This document shows positions 27,701-33,369 of a stretch of DNA of 64,000 nt, in pieces (within the stretch, counting starts at the first letter, position 1; each line of letters starts with the position of its first letter). The notes under the pieces are model-generated. The model made no database searches. It was given only the letters and a program-made list of their open reading frames with translations, and had not been told where the DNA came from. This DNA comes from Asterias rubens. Its lineage: Eukaryota > Echinodermata > Asteroidea > Forcipulatida > Asteriidae. The stretch spans positions 17,049,680 to 17,113,679 of the forward strand of contig NC_047067.1 in the NCBI RefSeq assembly GCF_902459465.1, given 5' to 3'. The position numbers were made by a program, and so were the translations under genes.

Positions 27701-30654
27701 CGCTTCCCAGGTCAGATCATAAACTTGGTTGTGATCCCTTGCTGAATGATAGTTGCAGGATGAATTGCTTCTGACTTACACCGAACATACTTATTGCCAA
27801 AATAGGGAGACCACTAAGACTAGGCATAGGACTAGATAGCTCAGTTGGTAGAGTACTGACACAGTGATCCCGAGGTTGCTGGTTCAAGTTCCAGTCTAGT
27901 TACCAGAATTGTTGGCTTATAAGCCACAGTTTATACATTGATTTTTGGCCCTTTTTTTAACTCCTGTGGTTAATGCGCCAGGCGACTTGTATGCCGACAT
28001 ATTAATATTAAAGAAAAAAAACCAGCGTACATTCCTTTAAGAAAGATCGATTGTAAAGTAATCTAAACGCAAATATAAAACAGACTGGAAAAAACATACA
28101 CCACCAAACTGACTCTGAAAATTCTAAAAAAAACCACAATTTTATGCAATGTGGACGGCTCCACCAACCTTGTCCGCTGTTTTAAGGCCTTACCTCATCA
28201 GCTCGTTTTTATTCCTAGATGAATGGGTCACAAAAAGTCCCTCTATAATTTTTTAAGGAAATCCGACTGCGAATTTAAAATAATTCACGACTGCAGTTGA
28301 TATATGCCGGGTGGCTTGTACGCTGACACCTAAATCTTATTTTTTATTTTGTTGGGCATTACACGCCCCGCGGCTTATAAGCCAAATATTACTGTAATAC
28401 TTTGTTTGTTTAACCCCAATTCATAAATACCCCAGACAGTTTCTCTACTCCTATTGGTGGAGAGCTCGTCACGTGGGGGTGTTTAAACGGTTGATAATGA
28501 ACAGTGTTAATGACCGGCTGACTTCTGCATGTCAGGCGCGCAAGATTATCACACGGGACGCAATTCATAGCTAGTAGTAACAGCGCATAATCTATTTCTA
28601 AGCGAGCGCGTGCAATCTATTTCCAAGTGCGCGCGTAATCTATTTCTAAGCATGCGCGCGTACACACAATATATTTCAAACTTCAAATTTTCAATTGTCA
28701 AAGTGTCTGTCATTGTATATTTTTAACGTTTTTAAAACAAAAGGGCATTTATGAGTAGTGACTCGTTCTTAAACGTCTGTTTAAAACCTTGGGTCGTTGC
28801 CATGCGCTAAAGGTTTGCCTTCGGCTCGGGCCTTTATCACACGGCAATTCGGCCCTGCCTGCTTTAAACGGCCGTGTAAGAACTTGTCGCTACCCTTTTA
28901 TTCCCTTAATCATTTGAAATGAATTTCCATTTACACACATGACAACTAATCCCTTTGACCTATCACTTGTTCTTCTCTAATAGCATGGGGAGGAATGTAG
29001 CTGGATGGTGTCCTTACTGACCGATGGGCTCCAGGATTCAGTGGATGTGACTTTCTATCAAAGGAACTCTGTGTTCACAACACTCATGGCTTTCTATCAG
29101 TCGAAACTAGCTACAAAACAAATCAAGGTATGGCTTAAAAAGGAAATGTCAAGAACTCAATCATTGACTTGTGTGTTTCATGGCTTTGTTCGACAACAAT
29201 AAGAACAATTTATTACCACAACTAACAATAAGAACAATTTATTACCACAACTACAGTATACAGAAACGTGTAAAGCATTTGTTAAGTATGTTTTAGCCAA
29301 GTTTCATCATTGGTTTTATAGTGCTCATTAATGAATTTGCTGAGCACCATTATCTGCTTGACAGATAAAACAGTCGTCACATGAGAAGTATGACACTAGA
29401 TTCATATATTAATTGCAACACATTGTGTTGATGTTCTGAATTTATGATAGTTCAAACAACATAGCAAGCCTCAAGTGCTGACAAAGGCTTGAGAGTCTCT
29501 TATTGCTCTTCATCTGAAGGAGCTGCATAAATTATCAACTCGGGTTCAATTCCCGACCATGGCCATATGTGAGTTGAGTTGTGCGTTGGCTCTCTGCTGT
29601 GCCACAAGGGTTTTCCAGACCATCCAGTTTTCCTCCCTCAGGAAAAATCAAACATGCCTGCTTCTCGAACACGCTGTAGCCGTGTCCTTCGCAATTCAGC
29701 TCACAGCTGCGAGTAAGGATGATTAGCCCCCAAATTATTATTAAATTATTATTTACTAAGATATTGTTATTTATTGTTTATTCCTGCTTACTTTTGATAG
29801 GATGGGATTTTGCAGCTGTTAGACAGAGCTTTGGACATACAGGACTCAAGACACGGTCTGACCAAGCTGTTAATGCCATCTGTGCTACCAATGATCACAA
29901 ACACAAGGTATGGTACAACTTCAAATAATAATGGCAATAGTGCCATGTTTGAAACAGGCCTTACTTTGCATTTTTGGTAAAAATTGTTCCTTGCATAGAT
30001 TAAAGGAACACGTTGCCTTGGATTGGTTGAGTTGGTCAATAAAAAGCGTTTGGATCGATATAGTTAAAAAAGATGTTTTAAAAGTAGAATACAGGATCCA
30101 CACAAATATGCCTCGAAAGCTGCATTGTTTTCCTTCAACTTTGTGAACTAACATGGTCGGCCATTTTATGGAGTAAAAAAATTGACTTCACAAAATGGCA
30201 TGCCGTGTTAGTTAACGATGTTTAAGGAAAACCATGCAATTTCGAGGCATATTTGTGCAGAACATTATATTCTACTTTTATAATATCTTTCTACCCATAT
30301 GCATTTTATAACAAAAGGTTTCAAACGCTTGTTATTGACCTACTCGACCGATCCAAGGCAATATGTCCCTTTAATGCTACACAAGTATCTCCAAATCCAC
30401 AAGGATCAATTCTGTCAATCAAAAACTTACCAAGTTTAACTGTATCCACACTTCTCTGTGATGGTATGAGATTGAGTACATGATGTATAGCAGTTTACAG
30501 TGTGTATCATTGTCTGTTTAGTAATAGGAGTGAATCTCAGCAGTCACACCCATCTATTGTGAACCTATTGAAGAAGATGAACCCTGTCAATACAACGCTA
30601 CAAGACTCCCAATCTATCAGCAGTATCATCAAGTTTAAACTCGGCTCATCATAA
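702..30654 (+). CDS. URB1: URB1 (NPA1) nucleolar pre-ribosomal-associated protein 1, 3' part of gene, 26 coding exons
   Basis: URB1 is a large nucleolar helical-repeat protein that acts with early pre-60S particles in rRNA processing and large-subunit assembly. I joined 26 exons by GT-AG sites with continuous phase, giving 1,709 residues ending in TAA. Recognition rests on remembered family blocks: NILRTCPDLL in the N-terminal Npa1 domain (exon 4), a WGQVAISKH-like block (exon 20), then DCQQFIESRALALTLAGLSS and GHLEGARF (exon 22) and the following NopRA1-type C-terminal region. The protein has no catalytic motif, as expected of a scaffold. The N-terminus (perhaps 100-200 residues) is missing at the left edge. 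The middle is poorly conserved and the total would be shorter than the roughly 2,270-residue human protein. The gene converges on CDC6. Introns carry LINE, SINE, MITE and minisatellite insertions but no exon looks broken. Confidence 0.93.
959..1097 (+). mobile_element. Palindromic 'GATTTCACAAAG' MITE
   Basis: Inverted ends GGTTGATTTCACAAAG and TTTGTGAAATCGAC flank internal repeats of AGTCCTAA/TTAGGA. The whole element can fold into a hairpin. Related copies lie at 7169, 7289, 19016, 38807 and 39460. It sits in a URB1 intron. Confidence 0.75.
1237..1430 (+). CDS. URB1: URB1 exon 2 in window
   Basis: Acceptor CATTCCGTAG, donor GTATAA, phase 1 in and 0 out. Encodes DFLKSFFRKLELDRVSN and ends FAALYRWQGPTGAE; the ALYRW block is typical of the URB1 N-terminal domain. 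Confidence 0.9.
1547..2116 (+). repeat. 57-bp minisatellite, exactly 10 units
   Basis: Unit starts TTCTCTGAATTTGAGTACAA and ends CTATTTGACAGGAA. The 570 bp are almost invariant; the clear variable site is TTGCAGC versus TTGTAGC (units 1 and 4 have C). Because 57 is divisible by 3, it gives long meaningless open frames on both strands. Intronic in URB1. Confidence 0.95.
2239..2378 (+). CDS. URB1: URB1 exon 3 in window
   Basis: Acceptor ATTTATAG, donor GTAAGT, phase 0 in and 2 out. Contains KHGINFYDGTLGLSGK, corresponding to the conserved 'GI-FYDP-LG' block of URB1. Confidence 0.92.
2484..2711 (+). repeat. SINE type A
   Basis: tRNA-like head with B box GGGTTCAAATCTCACC, then CCGAGTAATATGCCTGTGAT, an ACAGTGCTAATA-ACATCGGTGTG block and a 3' part ending TTCTTTATCC(C)TGATGCAAATTTAAC. 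The same order of blocks recurs, on the - strand, in the satellite at 56.6-64 kb. Intronic in URB1. Confidence 0.7.
3348..3543 (+). CDS. URB1: URB1 exon 4 in window
   Basis: Acceptor CTTTTGCAG, donor GTAATC, phase 2 in and 0 out. Contains LVVNILRTCPDLLNPYL and WFANINLLEK, the best-conserved blocks of the Npa1 domain. Confidence 0.95.
3915..4052 (+). CDS. URB1: URB1 exon 5 in window
   Basis: Acceptor CACTTTCAG, donor GTATGT, phase 0/0, 46 residues. Contains AMVNTVPTVLTPVLLSQAVK, equivalent to the 'VTTVP' segment of the Npa1 domain. Confidence 0.93.
4842..5003 (+). CDS. URB1: URB1 exon 6 in window
   Basis: Acceptor ATTTGCAG, donor GTACCA, phase 0/0, 54 residues starting HSNLSVSYHILQVIRLIL. 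Amphipathic helices of the Npa1 domain. Confidence 0.9.
5221..5457 (+). repeat. SINE type A copy
   Basis: Begins TATTCTTTATCCCGATGCAA, then AGGATTCAAACTGCCTCTAC, B box GGGTTTGAATCCCACC, GAGTGTATATGCCTGTGAT and an ACAGTGCTAACACACATCTG block. The tail-like sequence at the 5' end suggests the family often sits as head-to-tail pieces. Confidence 0.65.
6042..6186 (+). CDS. URB1: URB1 exon 7 in window
   Basis: Acceptor CCAATCTAG, donor GTAAAC, phase 0 in and 1 out. Begins ALPEVDTYIGLLNKLLDHP and passes into an acidic, charged linker (DGDGSDNNVKKQDSEEALSG), the variable loop found at this place in the family. Confidence 0.9.
6334..6566 (+). CDS. URB1: URB1 exon 8 in window
   Basis: Acceptor CACTATCCAG, donor GTACAT, phase 1 in and 0 out. 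Encodes LLLLFDILSAYQQTIPSSF and SYDFSHLPHIL, close to the family 'YNFDFSKLL' block at the end of the Npa1 domain. Confidence 0.93.
7169..7285. mobile_element. Palindromic 'GATTTCACAA' MITE, 5' of a pair
   Basis: Ends GGTTGATTTCACAA and TTTGTGAAATCAACC enclose CTAACATAGGACTAG / CTAACTCGAGATAAG arms. It directly abuts a second element of the superfamily starting at 7289. Confidence 0.7.
7289..7478. mobile_element. Palindromic 'GATTTCACAAAG' MITE, 3' of a pair
   Basis: Starts GGGCCAGTTTCACAAAGAG and ends CTGTGAAATCGACC. The interior shares AAAATGTGATGTCA and CAATCACTATGG with the element at 19016, so it belongs to that subfamily rather than to its neighbour's. Confidence 0.65.
7508..7893 (+). 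mobile_element. hAT-like MITE with (CGATATAT)n arms, copy 1
   Basis: Terminal repeats TAAGCTTGGGCGATATC and GATATCGCCTATGCTTA. It is flanked by a perfect 8-bp target duplication ATCATGAA (7500-7507, 7894-7901), as made by hAT transposases. The interior is ATATCG-rich around a unique core of about 130 bp. No transposase. A second copy lies inverted at 42041. Confidence 0.85.
7915..11158 (+). mobile_element. CR1/L2/Rex1-type LINE, broken copy
   Basis: Non-LTR retrotransposon with an apurinic-like endonuclease followed by reverse transcriptase, ending in a TTATTATTG-type short repeat instead of poly(A), as in CR1/L2-group elements. Sense-oriented within the URB1 intron 6567-11522. The 5' end is unclear and no target duplication was identified. 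Confidence 0.8.
8130..10887 (+). pseudogene. LINE ORF2 remnant: endonuclease plus reverse transcriptase
   Basis: Endonuclease motifs (SLCALNTQSICNK, VAVSETWLRPDD, ITGDFNIHVDD, LSDHYAVMC) run in successive frames from about 8183 to 9210. Reverse transcriptase follows (LVLLDLSAAFDTVDHNILL, YSVPQGSVLGPQWF, HVYADDTQLYI with the catalytic YADD intact). At least four frame changes (near 8480, 9180, 9750 and 10460) break it. The last coincides with a loss of about 19 bp compared with the 17-18 kb copy. It cannot make a working protein. Confidence 0.85.
11523..11609 (+). CDS. URB1: URB1 exon 9 in window
   Basis: Short 29-residue exon, acceptor TTCTTGTAG, donor GTATGT, phase 0/0. Encodes VKGESGSTVMLLLKQLTSTP. 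It follows a 4.96-kb intron that holds two palindromic MITEs, a hAT-like MITE and the LINE. Confidence 0.88.
11703..11885 (+). repeat. SINE type A copy
   Basis: Starts AGGATTCAAACTGTCTGGCT, has tRNA-like GGTGGTCAAGTGGTAAGAC and a B box like GCGTTTGAATACCACC, and ends near GATGTAGATTTAACATCT. A G10 run and the loss of the middle block show decay. Confidence 0.55.
12215..12784. mobile_element. Possible hAT-type non-autonomous element
   Basis: Ends CAGGGG...CCCTG with similar GC-rich 'CTCGCCCG(G/C)CGGGC' blocks near both termini (12245 and 12695-12735). No convincing target duplication was seen, so the boundaries are provisional. Confidence 0.4.
12788..12893 (+). repeat. SINE type B copy
   Basis: CGCCAACATAGGGTTAGATA, a tRNA-like GTGCAGTTGGTTGAGTG and B box GGTTCAAATTCC. 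It lies 91 bp before URB1 exon 10. Confidence 0.6.
12984..13197 (+). CDS. URB1: URB1 exon 10 in window
   Basis: Acceptor TTTCCCCCCAG, donor GTTAGT, phase 0 in and 1 out. Encodes TGLFDQAEWEITLWLDKL, matching the family 'TGVF--TW-ELELWLEHL' block. Confidence 0.93.
13231..13402. mobile_element. MITE 'GGCCGAGTCGCACTGCAGC'
   Basis: Imperfect inverted repeat: GGCCGAGTCGCACTGCAGC at the left and GCTGCAGTGTGACTTGGC at the right, with AACGATCACATCGCAATGAG mirrored inside. A related piece lies at 56390-56512 near CDC6. Intronic in URB1. Confidence 0.65.
13963..14154 (+). CDS. URB1: URB1 exon 11 in window
   Basis: Acceptor ACCTTATAG, donor GTAAGT, phase 1/1. Low-conservation central segment containing SCTFDDKWFVKDEHL and ending near FTQLKGQDQ. 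Supported by phase and the open frame. Confidence 0.82.
14194..14400. repeat. LINE-like 3' tail remnant
   Basis: (CAATT)n at 14194-14212 is followed by CACATTTATTTCC, and GTTTCCCTTGTGGTTTATTG lies near 14370. The latter also occurs in the + strand SINE tail of the satellite at 56.6-64 kb. Weak evidence. Confidence 0.35.
14545..14645 (+). repeat. SINE type B copy
   Basis: GGTCGCCAACATTAGTGTTAG, TAGCTCAGTTGGTTAAGCA (A box) and a decayed B box AGGTTCATATTATG. Intronic, about 100 bp before URB1 exon 12. Confidence 0.6.
14742..14947 (+). CDS. URB1: URB1 exon 12 in window
   Basis: Acceptor ACTCTTGCAG, donor GTAAGT, phase 1 in and 0 out. Encodes FSQYISQVILSIIDWQESP and CSLWLPSQHYLDD; the 'LSLWIP' helix is a recognisable URB1 mid-region feature. 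Confidence 0.87.
15113..15307 (+). CDS. URB1: URB1 exon 13 in window
   Basis: Acceptor TTGCACTAG, donor GTGCGT, phase 0/0, 65 residues. Starts KCSSDETSEDKSKDW, then helices including LLMTRQLLMYVNTLQ. Confidence 0.85.
15678..16532 (+). CDS. URB1: URB1 exon 14 in window (largest)
   Basis: An 855-bp exon (285 residues), acceptor TTGGTTTCAG, donor GTGAGT, phase 0/0. It holds many leucine-rich helices, a Lys/Ser-rich loop near its middle (TKKKKTEKKSSQ), and ends at LVSTWLDEPSQ. The poly-basic loop could be a nucleolar or nuclear localisation signal (inference). Confidence 0.9.
16540..17040. other. URB1 intron, no recognised feature
   Basis: Sequence between exon 14 and the antisense LINE copy. 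I see no exon, repeat or RNA gene in it. Confidence 0.5.
17041..18320 (-). mobile_element. CR1/L2/Rex1-type LINE, 5'-truncated antisense copy
   Basis: Closely related to the copy at 7915-11158, on the opposite strand. Homology starts inside the RT domain (TTATGGACAATG, about 18318) and runs to the TTATTATTG-type tail at 17041-17065. 5' truncation is the usual outcome of target-primed reverse transcription. Confidence 0.88.
17296..18318 (-). pseudogene. LINE reverse transcriptase C-terminal half, open but truncated
   Basis: One uninterrupted frame of about 330 codons covers LVLLDLSAAFDTVDHNILL, YSVPQGSVLGPQWF, VYADDTRLYITL, LKARNLGVIFDSSMTLQPH and the C-terminal LQWLQNTAARIV block, ending IEPKS-stop. 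There is no endonuclease, start or promoter. The lack of stops suggests recent insertion. Confidence 0.8.
18467..19460 (+). repeat. 54/62-bp minisatellite, about 14 units
   Basis: Unit GTGTGGGTGACCTGGTTGTG...ATAGGATGCATTG. The first units are 54 bp; later ones gain GGCTCTGTCA-type sequence to reach 62 bp. Units differ mostly at one spot (CATACATGTACA, CATATGTGTACA or CATAAGTGTACA). A MITE splits the array at 19016-19159. Intronic in URB1. Confidence 0.92.
19016..19159. mobile_element. Palindromic 'GGCCGATTTCACAAAG' MITE inside the minisatellite
   Basis: Perfect ends GGCCGATTTCACAAAG and CTTTGTGAAATCGGCC. The repeated CCTGG (19011-19015 and 19160-19164) is part of the minisatellite unit, so removing the element plus one CCTGG restores a normal unit exactly. 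Confidence 0.88.
19779..19947 (+). CDS. URB1: URB1 exon 15 in window
   Basis: Acceptor TTCCATTGCAG, donor GTAAGC, phase 0 in and 1 out. Encodes KHRHWFEEWFAQSSRQQLLL. It follows a 3.2-kb intron with an antisense LINE and a minisatellite. Confidence 0.87.
20550..20960. mobile_element. Possible hAT-like remnant
   Basis: Begins CAGGGTTCTCCACATGCGAT followed by three GCGCCCGGACAAAAT-like repeats (20575-20660). CAGGGTTC-type ends are common in hAT elements, but no matching right end was found. Confidence 0.3.
21308..21521 (+). CDS. URB1: URB1 exon 16 in window
   Basis: Acceptor AAATTTCAG, donor GTATTA, phase 1 in and 2 out. Encodes YWRWLQDWLLILNMQHELEP and a run of helices. The donor is not strong, but the phase closes exactly on the next exon. 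Confidence 0.83.
21640..21900. repeat. T-rich low-complexity stretch
   Basis: Degenerate repeats of ATTTATTCACTTGTTA and TTTTATTGATTCATT between URB1 exons 16 and 17. No coding potential. Confidence 0.6.
22286..22490 (+). CDS. URB1: URB1 exon 17 in window
   Basis: Acceptor TTATGCCACAG, donor GTATAT, phase 2 in and 0 out. Encodes FQLQVLQLSVERLVCLRG and ends ESTAAVVE. A second AG ten bases inside (TTTCAG) could act as an alternative acceptor but would break the frame. Confidence 0.83.
22745..22860 (+). repeat. Possible retroelement 3' end
   Basis: CAGCCTGTTGGCTGCGACAA then GATTTGAATAAACC and A-rich sequence, resembling the 3' terminus of a non-LTR element. Family not identified. Confidence 0.3.
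23002..23296 (+). CDS. URB1: URB1 exon 18 in window
   Basis: Acceptor CTTCTACAG, donor GTCAAA, phase 0 in and 1 out. Encodes WKSFVRNGLKHCYQ and LLYQIVLSHSKFLPTLLED, matching the family 'W--FVK-GLK-RY' and 'M-T-HS-FLP-LL' blocks. Confidence 0.93.
23903..24077 (+). CDS. URB1: URB1 exon 19 in window
   Basis: Acceptor TTGATAACAG, donor GTAATT, phase 1 in and 2 out. Encodes PVLIGAYDPTLSTANAALLM and LRQYEMNQ, matching the strongly conserved 'LLGAY-ATLS--D--IL-LL--YE-N' block. Confidence 0.95.
24202..24573. mobile_element. TTAA-flanked MITE, copy 1
   Basis: Bounded by TTAA (24202-24205, 24570-24573). The inner ends include CACTGGTAATTACTCAAAAC and ACAATTACCAATCGTG. A central hairpin AGACTTCTAGCTAGAAGTCT lies at about 24370. 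The TTAA target suggests a Kolobok- or piggyBac-type source. Other copies at 36670, 41531, 46635 and 52568. Confidence 0.82.
25427..25589 (+). CDS. URB1: URB1 exon 20 in window
   Basis: Acceptor TTGTTCCAG, donor GTAGAT, phase 2 in and 0 out. Encodes PTSWGQVAISKHQSQKALGK and SLWQQSTMKEIL, a hallmark URB1 block (WG-A---H----LGKSLWQQP). Confidence 0.95.
25928..26018 (+). CDS. URB1: URB1 exon 21 in window
   Basis: Acceptor CTATATGTAG, donor GTCAGT, phase 0 in and 1 out. Encodes IWSHRYDPCFLFPLFSHLL; the YDP-FLL-LFS block is family-wide. Confidence 0.94.
26787..26947 (+). CDS. URB1: URB1 exon 22 in window
   Basis: Acceptor TTTGTTTGCAG, donor GTAAGC, phase 1 in and 0 out. Encodes CLVDCQQFIESRALALTLAG and GHLEGARFRGRRE, the most conserved URB1 region (NopRA1 domain) and the main basis for naming the gene. 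Confidence 0.97.
27288..27506 (+). CDS. URB1: URB1 exon 23 in window
   Basis: Acceptor TTGTTGATAG, donor GTAATT, phase 0/0, 73 residues. Encodes YYLMHCLKNSITEPNMRVP and ends SRLVYSSSFK, matching 'YLL--VRNGI--PN-RL' and 'FYSSDF'. Confidence 0.96.
27818..27902 (+). repeat. SINE type B copy
   Basis: ACTAGATAGCTCAGTTGGTA (A box) and GCTGGTTCAAGTTCCAGTC (B box), close to the family consensus. It abuts a DNA transposon relic. Confidence 0.65.
27903..28398. mobile_element. Relic of the 'CCGTAATTTTCGGATTATAA' element
   Basis: The left end GTTGGCTTATAAGCCACAGT and right end CGCGGCTTATAAGCC are mirror images related to the 1.68-kb element at 43074. Its CAGGCGACTTGTATGCCGAC and GTACGCTGACACCTAAAT blocks also match that element. 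Decayed, in a URB1 intron. Confidence 0.6.
28399..28983. other. URB1 intron, GC-richer unclassified stretch
   Basis: Contains short repeats GCGCGCGTAATCTATTTC (28575-28670) and CGGCTCGGGCCTTTATCACA. Looks like decayed transposon sequence, but no ends were identified. Confidence 0.35.
28984..29127 (+). CDS. URB1: URB1 exon 24 in window
   Basis: Acceptor TTCTCTAATAG, donor GTATGG, phase 0/0, 48 residues. Encodes SWMVSLLTDGLQDSVDVTFY, matching the family 'EWVFG-LR-G-RD' block. Confidence 0.95.
29470..29750 (+). repeat. SINE type C
   Basis: B-box-like GGGTTCAATTCCCGACCATG, a central GTGCGTTGGCTCTCTGCTGT and TTTTCCAGACCATCCAGTTT block, and an ATTATTATTAAATTATT tail. Ends about 50 bp before URB1 exon 25. 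Confidence 0.5.
29801..29907 (+). CDS. URB1: URB1 exon 25 in window
   Basis: Acceptor CTTTTGATAG, donor GTATGG, phase 0 in and 2 out. Encodes DGILQLLDRALDIQDSRHGL, equivalent to the helix after 'W-LEILQNA' in other URB1 proteins. Confidence 0.88.
30522..30654 (+). CDS. URB1: URB1 last coding exon
   Basis: Acceptor GTCTGTTTAG, phase 2 in. Encodes SHPSIVNLLKKMNPVNTTL and ends with TAA. The C-terminus stops earlier than in vertebrates, which have several hundred more residues. Either this lineage has a shorter protein or I have taken an alternative terminal exon. Confidence 0.8.
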
Positions 30655-30709
30655 ACTTAATCAGCTTTTTATAGGATTGATAAATGAGTAGAAAGTTATG
30701 CCAGGTAAT

Positions 30710-31142
30710 TTAAAGGATTTGGGTACCTTTTTCAAAATGTCCACAGATTTAAACATTAAACTTACTCAGTTTGAAGATAATGATAGTAGAAAGCTTCCCT
30801 TAAAATATTACTTGCTGAGTTGCTGTATTTTTTGTCAAATGAGAAACAAAAGAAGTCACAAAAATAATTTCGTCTCACTCTCACTTAGACGAAAATTATT
30901 TTGCATGTTTTTTAAAAACGTATAAACCAGTTATGGTATATTATGGTAAAATACCACAACTGGTTAATACGTTTTTACATGTATAATTGAATTTTTGTGA
31001 CATTGTTTATACCCATTTCTCAAAAACTACAGCACCTCAGCAAGTAATATTTGAAGGGTAGCTTTCTACTGTCATTATCTTCAAACTGTTTAAGTTTAGT
31101 GTAAATCTGTGGACACTGTGTAAAAAGTACCCAGACCCTTAA
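30710..31142. mobile_element. Hairpin MITE with TTAA ends, probably in the URB1 3' UTR
   Basis: TTAA at both ends, inverted termini around GGGTAC(C)TTTTT and AAAAAGTACCC, plus inner mirrored blocks (AAACCAGTTATGGTAT / ATACCACAACTGGTT). It starts 56 bp after the URB1 stop and ends 46 bp before AATAAA. A larger, interrupted relative spans 40645-44885. Confidence 0.8.
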
Positions 31143-31187
31143 AAGGGTATAAGTCGTTAGTTCAACAACTAAATGGGTCTTCATGAG

Positions 31188-31193
31188 AATAAA
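31188..31193 (+). terminator. Candidate poly(A) signal for URB1
   Basis: AATAAA lies about 530 bp after the URB1 stop, just past a hairpin MITE and before a 26-bp minisatellite. It is the first good signal after the MITE. The cleavage site itself cannot be read. Confidence 0.45.
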
Positions 31194-31263
31194 ATGCTTA
31201 TAGAATTACTGTCAAGCTTTTTTTATATCCAATGTACAATAATATGTGTATTTTTATTTGGCA

Positions 31264-31602
31264 ACTTAGTGGCAAGTACTAAGGCTTTAACTTAGTGGCA
31301 AGTACTAAGGCTTTGACTTAGTGGCAAGTACTAAGGCTTTGACTTAGTGGCAAGTACTAAGGCTTTGACTTAGTGGCAAGTACTAAGGCTTTAACTTAGT
31401 GGCAAGTACTAAGGCTTTAACTTAGTGGCAAGTACTAAGGCTTTAACTTAGTGGCAAGTACTAAGGCTTTAACTTAGTGGCAAGTACTAAGGCTTTGACT
31501 TAGTGGCAAGTACTAAGGCTTTGACTTAGTGGCAAGTACTAAGGCTTTAACTTAGTGGCAAGTACTAAGGCTTTGACTTAGTGGCAAGTACTAAGGCTTT
31601 GA
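31264..31602 (+). repeat. 26-bp minisatellite, 13 units
   Basis: Unit ACTTAGTGGCAAGTACTAAG plus GCTTT(A/G). Units differ only in the A/G near the end. It lies between the two convergent genes, just beyond the URB1 poly(A) signal. There are no spacers, so it is not a CRISPR-like array. Confidence 0.93.
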
Positions 31603-31794
31603 CTACAGCTCATAAAGAGAGCTCTTTAATGGGAGTGAAATAATCCAGGCATAGTAAGTTGATTCAAATGATGAATCATATGATCTGGGACCTTATTGCA
31701 ATATTGCAATGGCCACATTCAACAAAGACTTCTAACCAATGTATGCATTCCCTGTTCTTACCTTGTTCTACACAAAATAAAAAAACAGATTTTG

Positions 31795-31910
31795 GGGTTA
31801 AACAAAGAATTGACTAGAGTGGGATTCGAACCAACAACCTCCGGATTAATGTGCCGGCACTCTACCAACTGAGCTATCTATCTAGCCTTATATTGGCGGA
31901 GTCCCTGAGT
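31795..31910 (-). repeat. SINE type B copy, best-preserved head
   Basis: On the - strand: CCGCCAATATAAGGCTAGAT, TAGCTCAGTTGGTAGAGTGC (A box) and TTGTTGGTTCGAATCCCACT (B box). The tRNA-like head is nearly complete but the flanks match other SINE copies, so it is not a tRNA gene. Confidence 0.7.
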
Positions 31911-31929
31911 TGTCCCTAAAAAAAACAGA

Positions 31930-33150
31930 TGCATATTTTGTGCATATTTTTTGTTTAAATAAAACCTCCTAAATCAGGCTAGGTTTGCAGTAGCACCATG
32001 TGTTTTTAGTAGTGATGAGATGTACACATGCTGCAGCAAACCTCGCGTGATTATACTCCAACCATGCATAGTTGCAAATTCCACTTGTGGGCAATTCCAC
32101 GGTAACTCGTCGCTACACTTTATGGTGTCCTTTTACATACTTCAGGCTCCAGTTATTAAACATATTTGATTTGAATCTTTATAATGTTTTGTAATTTGAA
32201 AGCCAACATCCAAGGCTAGATCCTCATAGTAATTTGATGAGAAAAATTAAATAGTTGTATACATTGAACTGCTGTGAATATCGGTAACTCGTGCTACGTG
32301 CAGAGGACAAGCTAAAAAATAATCATTATTTTGATCCTGTCCTGAAACAAAAATCAATAAAGTCTAACTGATTATATGAGAAGTAACTATGATGCCTAAG
32401 TTTATTATGGTAATAAAAGTATGTGCCTGTCTTAGTTTCACATTGACATGCAATAAGCAGCGTACTCATGCTACAGCAACTTGTGCTATAGTTTGTCCGG
32501 CCATTACAACTAATTGCTGTTATTTCACAAAATGTCAAAATTTCTTTAATAGAAGTACTCAGCAACTTGTAAAATGATAAAATTTATCTTTTTTAAGTCC
32601 AAATAAACACTTTATAAACACCACAAAAACAGTGTATTTACTGCTTTGATCAGTTGAATGGAGCAATTGCTCCATGGTTGATTTCAACTTTCTATTATTG
32701 ATTCTGGGAAGATAAAAGAAAAGTTCTTACAGGGTCAAGTAACTTAAATCTATTCTAGAAGTTCAGACCACAGTTTTTAGGTGTTTAGGTTCTTTCACAA
32801 TTTTGTTCATTTGATTTTTCGGAATGTTTTATCATCCTTTTTAAGGCCACTTCCAGTATTGAAATGAATAAATCTGACTCTGTGCATGATACCAACAACG
32901 CTGTACTGTAATTTTACAGGAAAGTGGTCTCCTTCATAAGGCTTCATAATCAACCACAAACCATCGACCATCAAAAATCTCAGTATTAATTTATCTAGTA
33001 GCGTACTGGTAGAATCATGGGGAAAAACAGTGCCTAGGCACTCCAGTCTTCTTCTTTCACACACCCTCCCTCCTACCTATGCTGCCCCAACTCCAACCCC
33101 ACCCCAACACACTCTGCTCTTTTTGGTTGACAACCCCCCCCCCTTTCTAT
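31930..33150. other. Intergenic sequence, no gene seen
   Basis: Contains CGGTAACTCGT(CG)CTAC-type motifs at 32100 and 32283 that recur at 33807, suggesting an unclassified dispersed element. A short palindrome GGAGCAATTGCTCC lies at about 32661. No conserved coding frame. Confidence 0.4.
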
Positions 33151-33153
33151 CAA

Positions 33154-33369
33154 TAGACCGTATTGAATATGATGTCATGTTCAAATATCTGCCCTACAAG
33201 ATGGCGTCTGCAAGCGTGTGCAATGTGTGTGCGTGCTTGTGCCATAGAAATCAAACCTGGAATGCTGCGTGCTGCGTGTTTCTTTGATGTACGTGTTGAG
33301 ACGTGCATACGGTTTGACCTACAAGATGGCGACTTTCATAGCAGCAAAGGGGTTATTCAATACGGTCTA
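33154..33369. mobile_element. 216-bp TA-flanked MITE
   Basis: TAGACCGTATTGAATA and TATTCAATACGGTCTA are perfect 16-bp inverted ends starting with TA, as in Tc1/mariner-derived MITEs. The interior has CTACAAGATGGCG twice (33194, 33320). Confidence 0.8.

Noticed and set aside
31795-31890. tRNA gene on the - strand
   Set aside because: Flanks match several other type B SINE copies; acceptor stem not formed.
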